Shown: positions 8,245-16,793 of the stretch, piece after piece
How the letters are laid out: each line of letters begins with the position of its first letter
Position numbering within the stretch: the stretch's first letter is position 1
Source: Enterovirga aerilata
GTDB lineage: Bacteria > Pseudomonadota > Alphaproteobacteria > Rhizobiales > Beijerinckiaceae
Direction: 5' to 3'
DNA length: 64,000 bases
Assembly: GCF_013044135.1 (NCBI RefSeq)
Contig: NZ_JABEPP010000005.1
Span: 237,001 to 301,000, forward strand
Position numbers and translations under genes: made by a program
The notes under the pieces: model-generated
What the model saw: only the letters and a program-made list of their open reading frames with translations
What the model was told of the DNA's origin: nothing
Database searches by the model: none

Positions 8245-10212
8245 TCAGGCGATCTTGCCCCCGCCCTGCTTCGTGACGAGCACGACGGAGGGGCGCGGCG
8301 GCACGCCGTCCTTGAAGTCCGGCCAGCGCGTGTTCGGGTACTCGTAGCTGGCCGGCTGCCCCTCCTCCGCCTCGCCCGGATGCTGCACGGCGAGGAACAG
8401 CGTCTCGTCGTCCGGCGTGAAGAAGGGCCCGCAGAGCTCCGCCCCCGCCGGCACGCGGAAGAAGTGCCGCGACGTGCCCCGCAGTTCCCCCTCCGTCTCG
8501 AGCGCCCACAGCCCGTCAGCCCGGCCCGTCGCCTTTTGGTTGTTGCCGTCCGTGGCGATCCAGAGCCGGCCCTTCTGGTCGATGGCGCAGTTGTCCGGCA
8601 TGCCGAACCACCCGTTCTTCGTCGTCTCCGACGAGAAGGTCGCCCCCACCTCCTTGATCGACGGGTCGCCGCAGCGCACCAGCACCTCCCAGCGGAAGGT
8701 CGCGGCCGCGTGGTCGCCGCCATCCGGCACCATCTCGATGATGTGGCCGAAGGCGTTCTTCGCGCGGGGATTGGCGGGGTCGACCTGCGCGTCGGAACGC
8801 CGCGTGTTGTTGGTGAGCATGACGTAGACGCGGCCCGTCTTCGGGCTCGCCTCGATGTCCTCCGGGCGGTCCATCTTGGTCGCGCCGAGGAGGTCGGCCG
8901 CGCGCCGCGTCTCGATCAGGACGTCGGCCTGGCTCGCAAAGCCGTTCTGCCCGGTGAGCGGCCCCTGACCCTGCACCAGCGGCAGCCAGGTGCCGCTGCC
9001 GTCTGGATTGTATTTCGCGACCGAGAGCGTGCCCTCGTCGAGAAGGCCGAGATTGGCGGCGCGGTTCTGCGGATCGACTTGGCCCGCGGTCACGAACCGG
9101 TAGACGTAGTCGAAGCGCTCGTCGTCGCCGAGATAGATGACGTAGCGGCCGTCCGCGTTGACGATCCCGGCCGCGCCCTCGTGCTTCGTGCGGCCGAGCG
9201 CCGTGCGCTTCTTCGGCACGAAGTCCGGGTCGAAGGGATCGATCTCGACCACCCAGCCGAAACGGTTCGCCTCGTTCGGCTCCTTGGCCAGGTCGAAGCG
9301 GTCGTGGAACTTGCCCCACGCATAGGCGGGCGTGCCGATGCCGTAGCGCTTGTAGTTGACGGCCTCCCGGTGCCCTTCGGGCAGCTTGCCCCAGAAATAG
9401 CCGTTGAAGTTCTCCTCGCAAGAAAGCCAGGTGCCCCAGGGCGTCACGCCGCCCGCGCAGTTGTTGATCATGCCGCGGACCTGCCGACCCGTCGGATCGG
9501 CCGCCGTTCTCATGCGGTCGTGCCCGGCTGCGGGGCCGGTGATCTCCATCGGGGTCTCGGCCGTGATGCGGCGGTTGTACCTGGATTCCCGCATGACGGC
9601 CCAGCGCCCGCTCTGGCGCCGGATCTCGACGACCGCGCCGCCATGTGCGGCCATCTCTATGTCGACGAGGTCCTTCGTCATCTTGGAAAAGCCGGCATCC
9701 TTGGCGTCCTGGATGCCCACGCCCGGGAACATCAGCTCTTCGTTCGTGTATTCGTGGTTCACCACCAGGAGGCCGTGCTGGCTCGAGCCGCCGATCGGGA
9801 TGTAGCCGACGAAATCGGAATTGTAGCCGAACTGCCGCGCCTGCCTGGCCGCGCTCTGGGCGTTGGGATCGAAGTCGGAGGCGTCCGGGAAGATCGGGTC
9901 GCCCCAGCGCAGCAGGATCTGGGCGTCGTAGCCTTCGGCGACATGGTGGGTCTGGTCCACGCCAGCCTCGATCTCCTTGAAGTCGAAGGAGGCCGCCGCG
10001 GTCTTCTTCGCCGGCTGCTCGTTCGCGGCCAGCGCCCTCGTGCCGATCGTGGCCGAGATCGCGGTCACGGCCATCGCGCCCCGGAACAGGTCGCGGCGGT
10101 TGAACCGCGCCGCGATCATGTCGCCCATGGTCGGATTCGCGGTCGGGTTGATGCCGAGGTCTCCCGAATCCTCGAGATCCGCGGACCGCATCCGCCCGGT
10201 ATTGTCGCTCAT
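8245..10212 (-). CDS. PhoX-family phosphatase (DUF839), Tat-exported
   Basis: A 655-residue protein. The N-terminus has a twin-arginine signal (FNRRDLFRGAMAVTAISATIG, about residues 38-58, ending near ALAANEQ). The body shows DUF839/PhoX features: CAGGVTPWGTWLSCEENFNGYFWGKL, the EIDPFDPDF block, the RPEDIEASPKTGRVYVMLTNN block with acidic Ca/Fe ligands, and DNCAIDQKGRLWIATDG. PhoX enzymes are periplasmic Fe/Ca-dependent phosphomonoesterases usually made under phosphate limitation. The divergent upstream region holds an inverted repeat, noted separately. The family is sure; the activity is inferred. Confidence 0.9.
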   Translation of the reverse strand: MSDNTGRMRSADLEDSGDLGINPTANPTMGDMIAARFNRRDLFRGAMAVTAISATIGTRALAANEQPAKKTAAASFDFKEIEAGVDQTHHVAEGYDAQILLRWGDPIFPDASDFDPNAQSAARQARQFGYNSDFVGYIPIGGSSQHGLLVVNHEYTNEELMFPGVGIQDAKDAGFSKMTKDLVDIEMAAHGGAVVEIRRQSGRWAVMRESRYNRRITAETPMEITGPAAGHDRMRTAADPTGRQVRGMINNCAGGVTPWGTWLSCEENFNGYFWGKLPEGHREAVNYKRYGIGTPAYAWGKFHDRFDLAKEPNEANRFGWVVEIDPFDPDFVPKKRTALGRTKHEGAAGIVNADGRYVIYLGDDERFDYVYRFVTAGQVDPQNRAANLGLLDEGTLSVAKYNPDGSGTWLPLVQGQGPLTGQNGFASQADVLIETRRAADLLGATKMDRPEDIEASPKTGRVYVMLTNNTRRSDAQVDPANPRAKNAFGHIIEMVPDGGDHAAATFRWEVLVRCGDPSIKEVGATFSSETTKNGWFGMPDNCAIDQKGRLWIATDGNNQKATGRADGLWALETEGELRGTSRHFFRVPAGAELCGPFFTPDDETLFLAVQHPGEAEEGQPASYEYPNTRWPDFKDGVPPRPSVVLVTKQGGGKIA

Positions 10213-10250
10213 GGTCCTGCCCCGCTCGTATCGGCCCGCGGCTTAGAACT

Positions 10251-10278
10251 GTTCCATGTCAGTTCTGTAACATGGGAC
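10251..10278. promoter_or_regulatory. Inverted repeat in divergent intergenic region, possible operator
   Basis: GTTCCATGT and ACATGGGAC are inverted around a 10-base spacer, matching at 8 of 9 positions. The repeat lies about 40 bases upstream of the PhoX gene and about 75 bases before the pyruvate-kinase-like gene. Position and symmetry suggest a regulator site. It does not fit the direct-repeat spacing of a standard Pho box, so I do not assign it to PhoB. Confidence 0.35.
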
Positions 10279-10352
10279 CCGCTGGCCGCATTCGCTGACG
10301 CCGCATTGTCACGGCCGGGCGCTAGGAGGCGCGCGGAGACGGACGGAGCGAC

Positions 10353-11831
10353 GTGACCAAGACCACCAGAGACATCCTCGACGACGTGCTCGCGCTGCGC
10401 GAACGCGTCTCGACCTGGGGCGCCGCCACGTTCCGGCACTGGCGCCCCCGGATCCGGCGGCCGGAGTTTGCAGCCGGCGCCCTGAACCTCGCCCATTACC
10501 TAGCTTTCCGGAAGCACGACCTGCGCCCGCTGCAGCGCGCGCTCATGCCGCTCGGCATCTCGTCGCTCGGCCGCGCGGAAGGCCGCGTCCTCGCCTCGAT
10601 CGACGCGGTCGCCTGCGCACTGTCGAAGCTGGTCGGGCGTGCGCCCGGCGCACCCCTCCGGCCGCCCTCCGCGCGGCAGTTCTATCGCGGCGAGCGGCAA
10701 CTCGGGCTTGCCGCGGAGGCGCTGTTCGGGCCGGGTGTCCCGGGACGGCATGGCCGAATCCTCGTCACGCTCGGGTCCGACGCCGCGCGCGACCCCGGCC
10801 TCCTGCGGCGCCTTGCCGAAGGCGGCGCTGACGCGGTCCGCATCAACTGCGCCCATGACGACCCGGACCGCTGGATGCGGATGATCGAGCATCTGCGCAC
10901 GGCCGAGCGCGCGACCGGTCGGAGGCTCAAGCTGCTCATGGACCTCGGCGGCCCGAAGGTGCGCACGGCCGATGTCGCGACCCCGTCCGACCGGCAGCGC
11001 ATGGTGGCGGGAGACGAGCTCCTGATCTGCCGGGCGGGGGCGCTCCGCGATCCGGGCTACGCCTTCCAGACCGGCTGCACGCTGCCGGTCGTGCTGGAGC
11101 GGATCAAGATCGGCGACCCCGTCGCGATCGACGACGGGAAGCTGCGCGGGCGCGTGGTCCGCGAGGAGGCAGGAAACCTCGTCGCCGTGATCGAGCAGGC
11201 CCCAGTCAAGGGAGCGAAGCTCAGGCCCGAGAAGGGCCTGAACTTTCCCGGCGTGAAGCTCGGGCTGGACCCGCTCACCGCGAAGGACCTCGCCGATCTG
11301 GACATCGTTGCGCGCGAGGCGGACATGGTCGGCTATTCCTTCGTCGAGACCGCACAGCACCTCGCCTGCCTGCAGGAGGAGCTTGCCCGCCGCCGCTCCG
11401 ACTGGCGCCGGCTCGCTGTCGTGCCCAAGATCGAGACCGGAGGGGCGGTCGCGAATCTGCCGGAGATCATCGTGCAGGCGGCCGGCTGCCAGCCGCTCGC
11501 CGTGATGATCGCGCGCGGTGATCTCGCGGTGGAGATCGGGTTCGAGCGCGTCGCCGAGATGCAGGAAGAGATCCTGTGGCTCTGCGAGGCGGCGCATGTG
11601 CCGGTGATCTGGGCCACCGAGGTGCTGGACGGCCTTGTCCGGAAGGGAACGCCGTCGCGCGGCGAGATGACCGATGCCGCTATGGCGGCGCGCGCCGAAT
11701 GCATCATGCTGAACAAGGGTCCCAACCAGCTCGCCGGAGTCGAAGCGCTGGACAACGTCCTGCGGCGGATGGGCGAGCACCAGGCCAAGAAGACGCCGCT
11801 GCTGCGAGAACTGCGCAGCTGGGCGTCCTAG
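10353..11831 (+). CDS. Divergent pyruvate kinase-like protein with extra N-terminal region
   Basis: A 492-residue protein. Residues about 130-475 align in order with the pyruvate kinase barrel: GRILVTLGSD, GADAVRINCAHDD (for canonical RLNFSHG), MDLGGPKVRT, KGLNFPGVKL, VPKIETGGAV, VMIARGDLAVEIG, IWATEVLDGLVRKGTPSRGE and IMLNKGPN (for MLSGET). The regulatory C-terminal domain is absent. A roughly 120-residue N-terminal region (NLAHYLAFRKHDLRPLQRALMPLGISSLG) is foreign to ordinary pyruvate kinases. It may use PEP or a related enolpyruvate, but several catalytic-site residues differ, so true pyruvate kinase activity is uncertain. Confidence 0.75.
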   Translation: MTKTTRDILDDVLALRERVSTWGAATFRHWRPRIRRPEFAAGALNLAHYLAFRKHDLRPLQRALMPLGISSLGRAEGRVLASIDAVACALSKLVGRAPGAPLRPPSARQFYRGERQLGLAAEALFGPGVPGRHGRILVTLGSDAARDPGLLRRLAEGGADAVRINCAHDDPDRWMRMIEHLRTAERATGRRLKLLMDLGGPKVRTADVATPSDRQRMVAGDELLICRAGALRDPGYAFQTGCTLPVVLERIKIGDPVAIDDGKLRGRVVREEAGNLVAVIEQAPVKGAKLRPEKGLNFPGVKLGLDPLTAKDLADLDIVAREADMVGYSFVETAQHLACLQEELARRRSDWRRLAVVPKIETGGAVANLPEIIVQAAGCQPLAVMIARGDLAVEIGFERVAEMQEEILWLCEAAHVPVIWATEVLDGLVRKGTPSRGEMTDAAMAARAECIMLNKGPNQLAGVEALDNVLRRMGEHQAKKTPLLRELRSWAS

Positions 11832-11889
11832 CGTCGCGCGGATCGGGAGGCTGGGCTATCGTCGGGCATCGGAAGGGAGGCGGCGAGCG

Positions 11890-12534
11890 ATGGCGCGAGC
11901 GAAGACGAGACGGGGGGACGAGAAGAGGGCGAGCGGCAGGCGCGATGCCGGGGAGCGGCCTGCGCGGCAATCCGACGAGCGCGCGATGGCGCTGGATCTG
12001 CCGCGGGGCGAGCTCTCGCCCGAGATGCGGGCCTATTTCGCGAAATGCGACGAGAAGATCGGCTTCGTGCCGAATGTCCTTGTGGCCTACGCGCATGACA
12101 ACGCGAAGCTGGAAGCCTTCGCGGCCATGTACAATGACCTGATGCTCGCGCCGTCCGGCTTGTCGAAGCTGGAGCGCGAGATGATCGCGGTCGCAGTCTC
12201 CAGCCAGAACCGCTGCTATTACTGCCTGACCGCGCACGGCGCCGCGGTCAGGCAGCTCTCGGGGGACCCCGTTCTCGGCGAGCTCCTGGTCATGAACTAC
12301 CGCGCGGCGGATCTGCCTGCCAGGCATCGGGCCATGCTCGACTTTGCGGTGAAGCTCACCGATGCGCCCTGGACGGTCGAGGAGCAGGATCGCGCGGCGC
12401 TGCGGCATGTCGGGTTCGGCGAGCGCGATATATGGGACATCGCCGCGGTCGCGGCCTTCTTCAACATGTCGAACCGGATGGCGTCCGCGGTCGATATGCG
12501 GCCGAACCCCGAGTACCACGGCCAAGCGCGCTAG
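11890..12534 (+). CDS. Peroxidase-related enzyme (AhpD/CMD-like)
   Basis: A 214-residue protein with the carboxymuconolactone decarboxylase/AhpD fold. The redox motif CYYCLTAHG (CxxC then His) lies near residue 115, preceded by SKLEREMIAVAVSSQNR. C-terminal motifs RDIWDIAAVAAFFNMSNRMAS match the 'uncharacterized peroxidase-related enzyme' family. The first ~30 residues are basic and low in complexity, so the true start may be MALDLPRGELS at about 11986. It is probably a cytoplasmic thiol-dependent peroxidase. Confidence 0.85.
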   Translation: MARAKTRRGDEKRASGRRDAGERPARQSDERAMALDLPRGELSPEMRAYFAKCDEKIGFVPNVLVAYAHDNAKLEAFAAMYNDLMLAPSGLSKLEREMIAVAVSSQNRCYYCLTAHGAAVRQLSGDPVLGELLVMNYRAADLPARHRAMLDFAVKLTDAPWTVEEQDRAALRHVGFGERDIWDIAAVAAFFNMSNRMASAVDMRPNPEYHGQAR

Positions 12535-12617
12535 CCTGCAATAACTACGTAATAATTCCGGTATTTTATTTTTCGCCCGGCATCCCTATGTAGATTTTGA
12601 TCTCCCGGGGGCTTTCC
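12535..12617 (+). promoter_or_regulatory. A/T-rich leader and probable promoter of the NMT1-type ABC operon
   Basis: This gap is strikingly A/T-rich for the region (TAATAATTCCGGTATTTTAT) and directly precedes the binding-protein gene. A GGGG ribosome site lies 8 bases before the ATG at 12618. I could not assign a -35/-10 pair with confidence. Confidence 0.35.
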
Positions 12618-13628
12618 ATGTTCAGGATGCTTATCGCAGCGGCGGCTGGCGCCGTTCTCGCCGTATCGGCCGCTGCCGCGCAACCCGTGACGGCGCGCGT
12701 CGGCGTGATCCCGATCATCGGCGCGGCGCCGATTTTCGTCACCGACGGGAAGGGCTGGGCCAAGGAGGCGGGGCTCGACCTGAAGTTCACGACGTTCGAA
12801 TCCGGCCCGAACATGATCCAGGCGCTCGCCTCGGGCACGATCGACATCTACGTGGCCGGCGTGATGCCGCTCGCGGTCGCGCGGGCGAAGGGCATCGAAT
12901 CGAAGGTCGTGACCGCGACGGCGGTCGAGGAGATGGTCTTCGTCGCCGGCCCGAAGCTCGCGCCCTATTTCAGGGAAGGCGTCCCCCCCGCACAGGCCCT
13001 GAAGGACTTCCGGGCCAAGGAAGGCAAGCCAGCCCGGCTCGCCGCGCAGCCGCCCGGCTCGGTGCCCAACACGACCCTTCAGCACTGGCTTTGGCAGGTC
13101 GCCAAGGCCGACAAGGCGGATGCCGAGATCGTCTCCATGGGAATCGACGCGACGCAGCAGGCGGTGCTCGTCGGCGCCGTGGAAGGCGCGGCCATCCGCG
13201 AGCCCGCCCTGACGATCGTCCAGGGCCGAAACCCGAACATCAAGCTGGTCGCGACCGGCGGGCAGATGTTCCCGTCACAGCCGGGCACTGTCGTCGCCGT
13301 CACGCCTGCCTTCGCCAAGGCGCATCCTGAGAAGGTCCAGGGTCTCGTCGACGCCCTGGTCAAGGCCGACAAGCTCTTGAAGGAGCGGCCGGACGAGGCG
13401 GCGCCCCTCGTCGAGGCGGCGCTTGGGAAGGGTATCGTCGATCTCGCCACGATCAGGAAGGCGCTGACCTCGCCGGCCTCGCGTTTCGTGGCCGACCCGC
13501 GCGCCATCGTCGAGGCCACCGCGAAGATGCAGGATTTCCAGGTCTCGATCGGCACGCTCGACAAGGCGGCGCCCCTCGACGGCCTGTTCGATCCGAGCTT
13601 CTACGAGAAGGCCGCGGGAAAGCCGTAG
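12618..13628 (+). CDS. ABC transporter substrate-binding protein, NMT1/SsuA-TauA type
   Basis: A 336-residue periplasmic protein with a signal peptide (MFRMLIAAAAGAVLAVSAAAAQP). The NitT/TauT-type binding fold is seen in VGVIPIIGAAPIFVTDGKGWAKEAGLDLKF and LASGTIDIYVAGVMPLAVARAKG. The late KAHPEKVQGLVDALVKAD segment is typical. It likely captures an organic sulfonate, nitrate-like or aromatic ligand for the downstream permease and ATPase. The ATG at 12618 is preferred over an upstream in-frame TTG because of the ribosome site and signal peptide. A large palindromic repeat separates it from the permease gene. Confidence 0.88.
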   Translation: MFRMLIAAAAGAVLAVSAAAAQPVTARVGVIPIIGAAPIFVTDGKGWAKEAGLDLKFTTFESGPNMIQALASGTIDIYVAGVMPLAVARAKGIESKVVTATAVEEMVFVAGPKLAPYFREGVPPAQALKDFRAKEGKPARLAAQPPGSVPNTTLQHWLWQVAKADKADAEIVSMGIDATQQAVLVGAVEGAAIREPALTIVQGRNPNIKLVATGGQMFPSQPGTVVAVTPAFAKAHPEKVQGLVDALVKADKLLKERPDEAAPLVEAALGKGIVDLATIRKALTSPASRFVADPRAIVEATAKMQDFQVSIGTLDKAAPLDGLFDPSFYEKAAGKP

Positions 13629-13664
13629 GATTGTCCCTTCCCGAACAGAAGCACCACGCTCCAT

Positions 13665-13801
13665 CCCTCCCGCTTGCGGGGAGGGCGGACTCGGCGAAGC
13701 CGAGCCGGGTGGGGCTCGGCCCGCATAGAGCGTGCTTCGGCACCACCCCCACCCCGGTCGTTCGCTTCGCTCCGGCTCGGCCCTCCCCGCAAGGGGGAGG
13801 G
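13665..13801. repeat. Long intergenic palindrome between binding-protein and permease genes
   Basis: The ends CCCTCCCGCTTGCGGGGAGGG and the inverted CCCTCCCCGCAAGGGGGAGGG enclose further G/C-rich arms (ACTCGGCGAAGCCGAG, CTCCGGCTCGG). The whole block could form a long hairpin in the operon mRNA. It resembles REP-like elements of Hyphomicrobiales. Confidence 0.75.
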
Positions 13802-13818
13802 AAGGCGCGTCGCGTCCG

Positions 13819-14571
13819 ATGAGCCGCCTGGCCCGCACGGCGCTGGCCGCGGCGGGGCTGCTCGTCTTCCTGGGAATCTGGGAAGCGCTGCCCCGCCTGG
13901 GCCTGCTCAACCAGGTCCTGGTGCCGCCCCCTTCGGCCATCCTGGCCGCCCTCGCGCGCGAGGTCACGTCCGGGGTCTGGCTCCAGGCGGTGGCGTCCAG
14001 CCTCAGCCATTACGCGATCGGGCTCGCGGTCGGGGCAGGACTCGGCGTCCTGCTGGGCATATGGGCCGGCATGTCGGTCGCCTTCGAGAGCGCGACAGCC
14101 TGGATCGTGCGGATCGTCAGGCCGATCCCGGGTCTCGCCTGGGTGCCCTTCGCCATCATCTGGTTCGGCGTGCAGCCTGCGGCCGCAGTCTTCATCATCG
14201 CCATCGGCGTGTTCTGGATCGTGTTCTTCGCGACCCAGGGCGCCATCCGGGGAGTCGATCGCGACCTCGTCGAGGTTGCGCGCGCCTTCGGGTTCAGGTC
14301 CGCCTTCGCGCGGCTGGTGAAGATCATGCTGCCGGCCGCTACACCGGGGATCATGGTCGGGCTGCGCACGGCGCTCGGCCAGGCCTGGATGGCCGTTGTC
14401 GCGGCTGAGATCTTCGGGGTGCCGGGCGTCGGCCAGCGCATGATGCAGGCGTCCAGCCTGCTCGCGACCGACATCGTGCTCGTCTACATGCTGACCATGG
14501 CTGCCCTGTACGGCCTCATCGACACGGTTTTCGTGGCCGCCCAGAACTGGCTGCTGAGATGGCGGGCATGA
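13819..14571 (+). CDS. ABC transporter permease, SsuC/TauC type
   Basis: A 250-residue inner-membrane protein with about 6 helices. It carries the binding-protein-dependent transport motif (EVARAFGFRSAFARLVKIMLPAATPGIMVGLR) that docks to the ATPase. The N-terminus resembles SsuC/TauC (FLGIWEALPRLGLLN). It overlaps the ATPase gene by an ATGA junction and works with the binding protein upstream across the palindromic repeat. Confidence 0.9.
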   Translation: MSRLARTALAAAGLLVFLGIWEALPRLGLLNQVLVPPPSAILAALAREVTSGVWLQAVASSLSHYAIGLAVGAGLGVLLGIWAGMSVAFESATAWIVRIVRPIPGLAWVPFAIIWFGVQPAAAVFIIAIGVFWIVFFATQGAIRGVDRDLVEVARAFGFRSAFARLVKIMLPAATPGIMVGLRTALGQAWMAVVAAEIFGVPGVGQRMMQASSLLATDIVLVYMLTMAALYGLIDTVFVAAQNWLLRWRA

Positions 14572-15353
14572 GCGGCTCGCCCGACCTCCCGGTCATTGAG
14601 ATCCGCGGACTCGGCCTCGCCTACGAGCGCGACGGGCGCACGACGCCGGTCCTCTCCGGCCTCGACCTCGCGATACGGCGCGGCGAGTTCGTCGCGATCG
14701 TGGGCGAGTCGGGGGTCGGCAAGTCGACGCTCCTGCGCGTGCTGATCGGGCTGGCCAGGCCGAGCGCCGGAAGCGTCACCCTGAACCCGGGCACCCGCGC
14801 GCCGGCGCAGACGCGCCTCCCGCCGATGGCTCTCGTCTTCCAGGATTCGCGTCTCCTGCCCTGGCGGCGCGTCCTCTCGAACGTGACGTTCGGACTGGAA
14901 TGGAGCGGGGTGAGCCGGGCCGAACGCCCGCGCCGCGCGATCGCGATGCTCGACCTCGTCGGCCTCGGCGAGCTTGCCCGTCGCTGGCCGCACCAACTCT
15001 CCGGCGGCCAGCGCCAGCGCGTCTCGCTCGCCCGGGCGCTCGCGGTGGAACCGGACGTGCTGCTGATGGACGAGCCATTCTCGGCGCTCGATTCCTTCAC
15101 CCGTGAATCGCTGCAGGACGAGCTCCTGCGCATCCGTGCCGCGACGAGCCGAACGATCCTGTTCGTCACGCACGATATCGACGAGGCGGTCTATCTCGCC
15201 GACCGGGTGGTCGTGCTGACGGGCCGACCGGCCGGGATCGGGGCGGAGATCAGCCTCGACGCTCCGCAACCCCGCCGCCGCCGCGACCCGGCGCTAGCGG
15301 AGGCCGCGCGGCAGCTCCGCCTGGAATTGTCCCAGAGGTCGGCGGAGCTGTAA
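14568..15353 (+). CDS. ABC transporter ATP-binding protein, SsuB/TauB type
   Basis: About 261 residues. Walker A is GESGVGKS, the Q-loop is LVFQDSRLLPWRR, the signature is LSGGQRQRVSLARA, Walker B is VLLMDEPFSALD and the H-loop is FVTHDIDEAVYLADRVVVL. These are typical of the nitrate/sulfonate/taurine subfamily. I prefer the ATG at 14568, which forms an ATGA overlap with the permease stop; an in-frame ATG at 14559 is also possible. It powers the operon's importer. Confidence 0.92.
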   Translation: MSGSPDLPVIEIRGLGLAYERDGRTTPVLSGLDLAIRRGEFVAIVGESGVGKSTLLRVLIGLARPSAGSVTLNPGTRAPAQTRLPPMALVFQDSRLLPWRRVLSNVTFGLEWSGVSRAERPRRAIAMLDLVGLGELARRWPHQLSGGQRQRVSLARALAVEPDVLLMDEPFSALDSFTRESLQDELLRIRAATSRTILFVTHDIDEAVYLADRVVVLTGRPAGIGAEISLDAPQPRRRRDPALAEAARQLRLELSQRSAEL

Positions 15354-15384
15354 CGCGACGGCTGTCGAGCGACGGAGCCGCGGT

Positions 15385-15790
15385 TCAGCGGAGAAGGTCG
15401 TCGACCTGGTTTGTTCGCCACGGCTCGGGCAGCGCCGATTGCGCGCAATAATGCGCCGTGACCGCAGATCCCCGAGGGGCGATCCGGCGATAGGCGCGCT
15501 CGCCGAGCATCTCGTAGGTCGCACGCTCGGCATGCGCTGCTCCCGACACCAGGTCCAAGCAACGTTCCACGATATCGAACCGCGTCGGACCAACCTTCTC
15601 GATCGACCTGAACTCGCAGAGGGTACGCGCCACGCCGATCGCGTTCCTCCGAAGCAGCGAAAGCGTCGCGTGGAGATGCCCACCGGCCGATCCAGGGCTG
15701 GGGCTCGGCGGCGGCGGAACCCGTGCCAGCCGCGCTGAAGGCAGCCAGGGCGGCCAGAAGACATCCTTGGGTCCGTGTCCGCCCGAACAT
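15385..15790 (-). pseudogene. Probable frameshifted short exported protein
   Basis: From 15790 leftward the first frame gives a convincing signal peptide (MFGRTRTQGCLLAALAAFSA, then AEPQPWIGRWAS). It then loses coding character. A different frame, open from about 15690 to 15385, shows good G/C third positions and a protein-like sequence (HLHATLSLLRRNAIGVARTL, ERCLDLVSGAAHAERATYEM). This pattern suggests one gene broken by a frameshift near 15660-15690, or a base-call error. Alternatively a GTG at 15633 opens an 82-residue protein. No family recognised. Confidence 0.35.
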
Positions 15791-15936
15791 GCTTCAGCCC
15801 CTGGAGCTTCGCCAGGATAGATTACCGATCCGGTCGGCCCGCCCTCGTGTTCTTCCGGGCTAACGCAGCCACCACGTCGGAGTAGGCAGGCGACGTCTCC
15901 GCCGCCGGACGAACCCCGGAAGACGCGGAGCCGGAC

Positions 15937-16605
15937 TCATGAGCCCGCAGGGGATCCGGCTCCCGCCGCTGCGCGCTGCGGAACCGCGTCGCGCAGGATC
16001 TCGACCCATGCCTCGCTCGGTTGGGCTCCGGAGACCGCCTGCCCGCCTTCGAGGATGAAGAAAGGCACCCCGCCGATCCCCATCTCGGCCGCGCGCCGCT
16101 CAAGGCCGAGGACCCGGGCGCGCAGGTCCTCGCTGTCCAGCGCGGCGCGGGCTTCTTCCGGCGGGAAACCCACGGCCGCCGCGACCTCGACAAGGATCCC
16201 GGGGTTGCCGATGTCCCGTGCCTGTTCGAAATAGGCCCGGAACAGAGCCTCGACGATCGCGTCGCCTTGCCCGCGCTCCGCCGCATGGGCGATGAGCATG
16301 TGAGCGCGCCGGGTGCTCGGGGTGCGGGTCATGCGGTCGAATGCGAAGCGGACCCCCTCGGCCTCGCCCAGCGCCGCCATGCGCGCGTCGAGTTCGGCGC
16401 TCCGCTCGAGCCCGAACTTGCGGGCCCGATACTCGGCACGCGGCATGCCCTCGGCAGGCATGTCCGGGTTGAGCTCGAACGGGAGCCAATGGACGCCGAC
16501 CCTGCCCGCTAGGCCGAGCTGGTCGAGAGCGCGTTCCAGCCGGCGCTTGCCGAGATAGCACCAGGGGCAGACCACGTCGGAGAACACGTAGATCGTCGGG
16601 CTCAT
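15937..16605 (-). CDS. DsbA family oxidoreductase (FrnE-like 2-hydroxychromene-2-carboxylate isomerase type)
   Basis: A 222-residue thioredoxin-fold protein with no signal peptide. The active site CPWC lies at Cys13/Cys16 (SDVVCPWCYLGKRRLERAL). The all-helical insert (PSTRRAHMLIAHAAERGQGD) and the cis-Pro segment GIGGVPFFILEG are typical of FrnE-like cytoplasmic DsbA proteins. These act in oxidative-stress thiol chemistry. The ATG at 16605 fits the conserved N-terminus. It is divergent from the small gene at 16794. Confidence 0.88.
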   Translation of the reverse strand: MSPTIYVFSDVVCPWCYLGKRRLERALDQLGLAGRVGVHWLPFELNPDMPAEGMPRAEYRARKFGLERSAELDARMAALGEAEGVRFAFDRMTRTPSTRRAHMLIAHAAERGQGDAIVEALFRAYFEQARDIGNPGILVEVAAAVGFPPEEARAALDSEDLRARVLGLERRAAEMGIGGVPFFILEGGQAVSGAQPSEAWVEILRDAVPQRAAAGAGSPAGS

Positions 16606-16793
16606 GCGACCGCTCCAGCCCGCCCCTTGTGCGCCAGCGCACCCTTCCGCTGCCGGAGCCAGAGTAGAGCCGGCGCGACGTGCTCTCAAGCGCAGGAACC
16701 GCCGGCCGCGGCAAAGGTTCGCCTGGACAGCCCGACACAGATATGCTGCACTGCACAAAAGCCGTCCGGGCCGGACGGCTCAAGGACAAGCAC

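Noticed and set aside
10240-10290. A Pho box upstream of the PhoX gene
   Set aside because: CTGT motifs are present, but their spacing is 16 bases, not the 11 of PhoB direct repeats; only the inverted repeat was kept as a feature.
8116-10356. A 746-codon plus-strand frame opposite the PhoX gene
   Set aside because: It has low-complexity Arg/Val/Asp-rich composition and no domain, while the minus strand encodes a full Tat-exported PhoX protein.
16761-16780. Hairpin GCCGTCCG/CGGACGGC as a terminator
   Set aside because: It lies between divergent gene starts and has no T-run, so termination makes no sense there.
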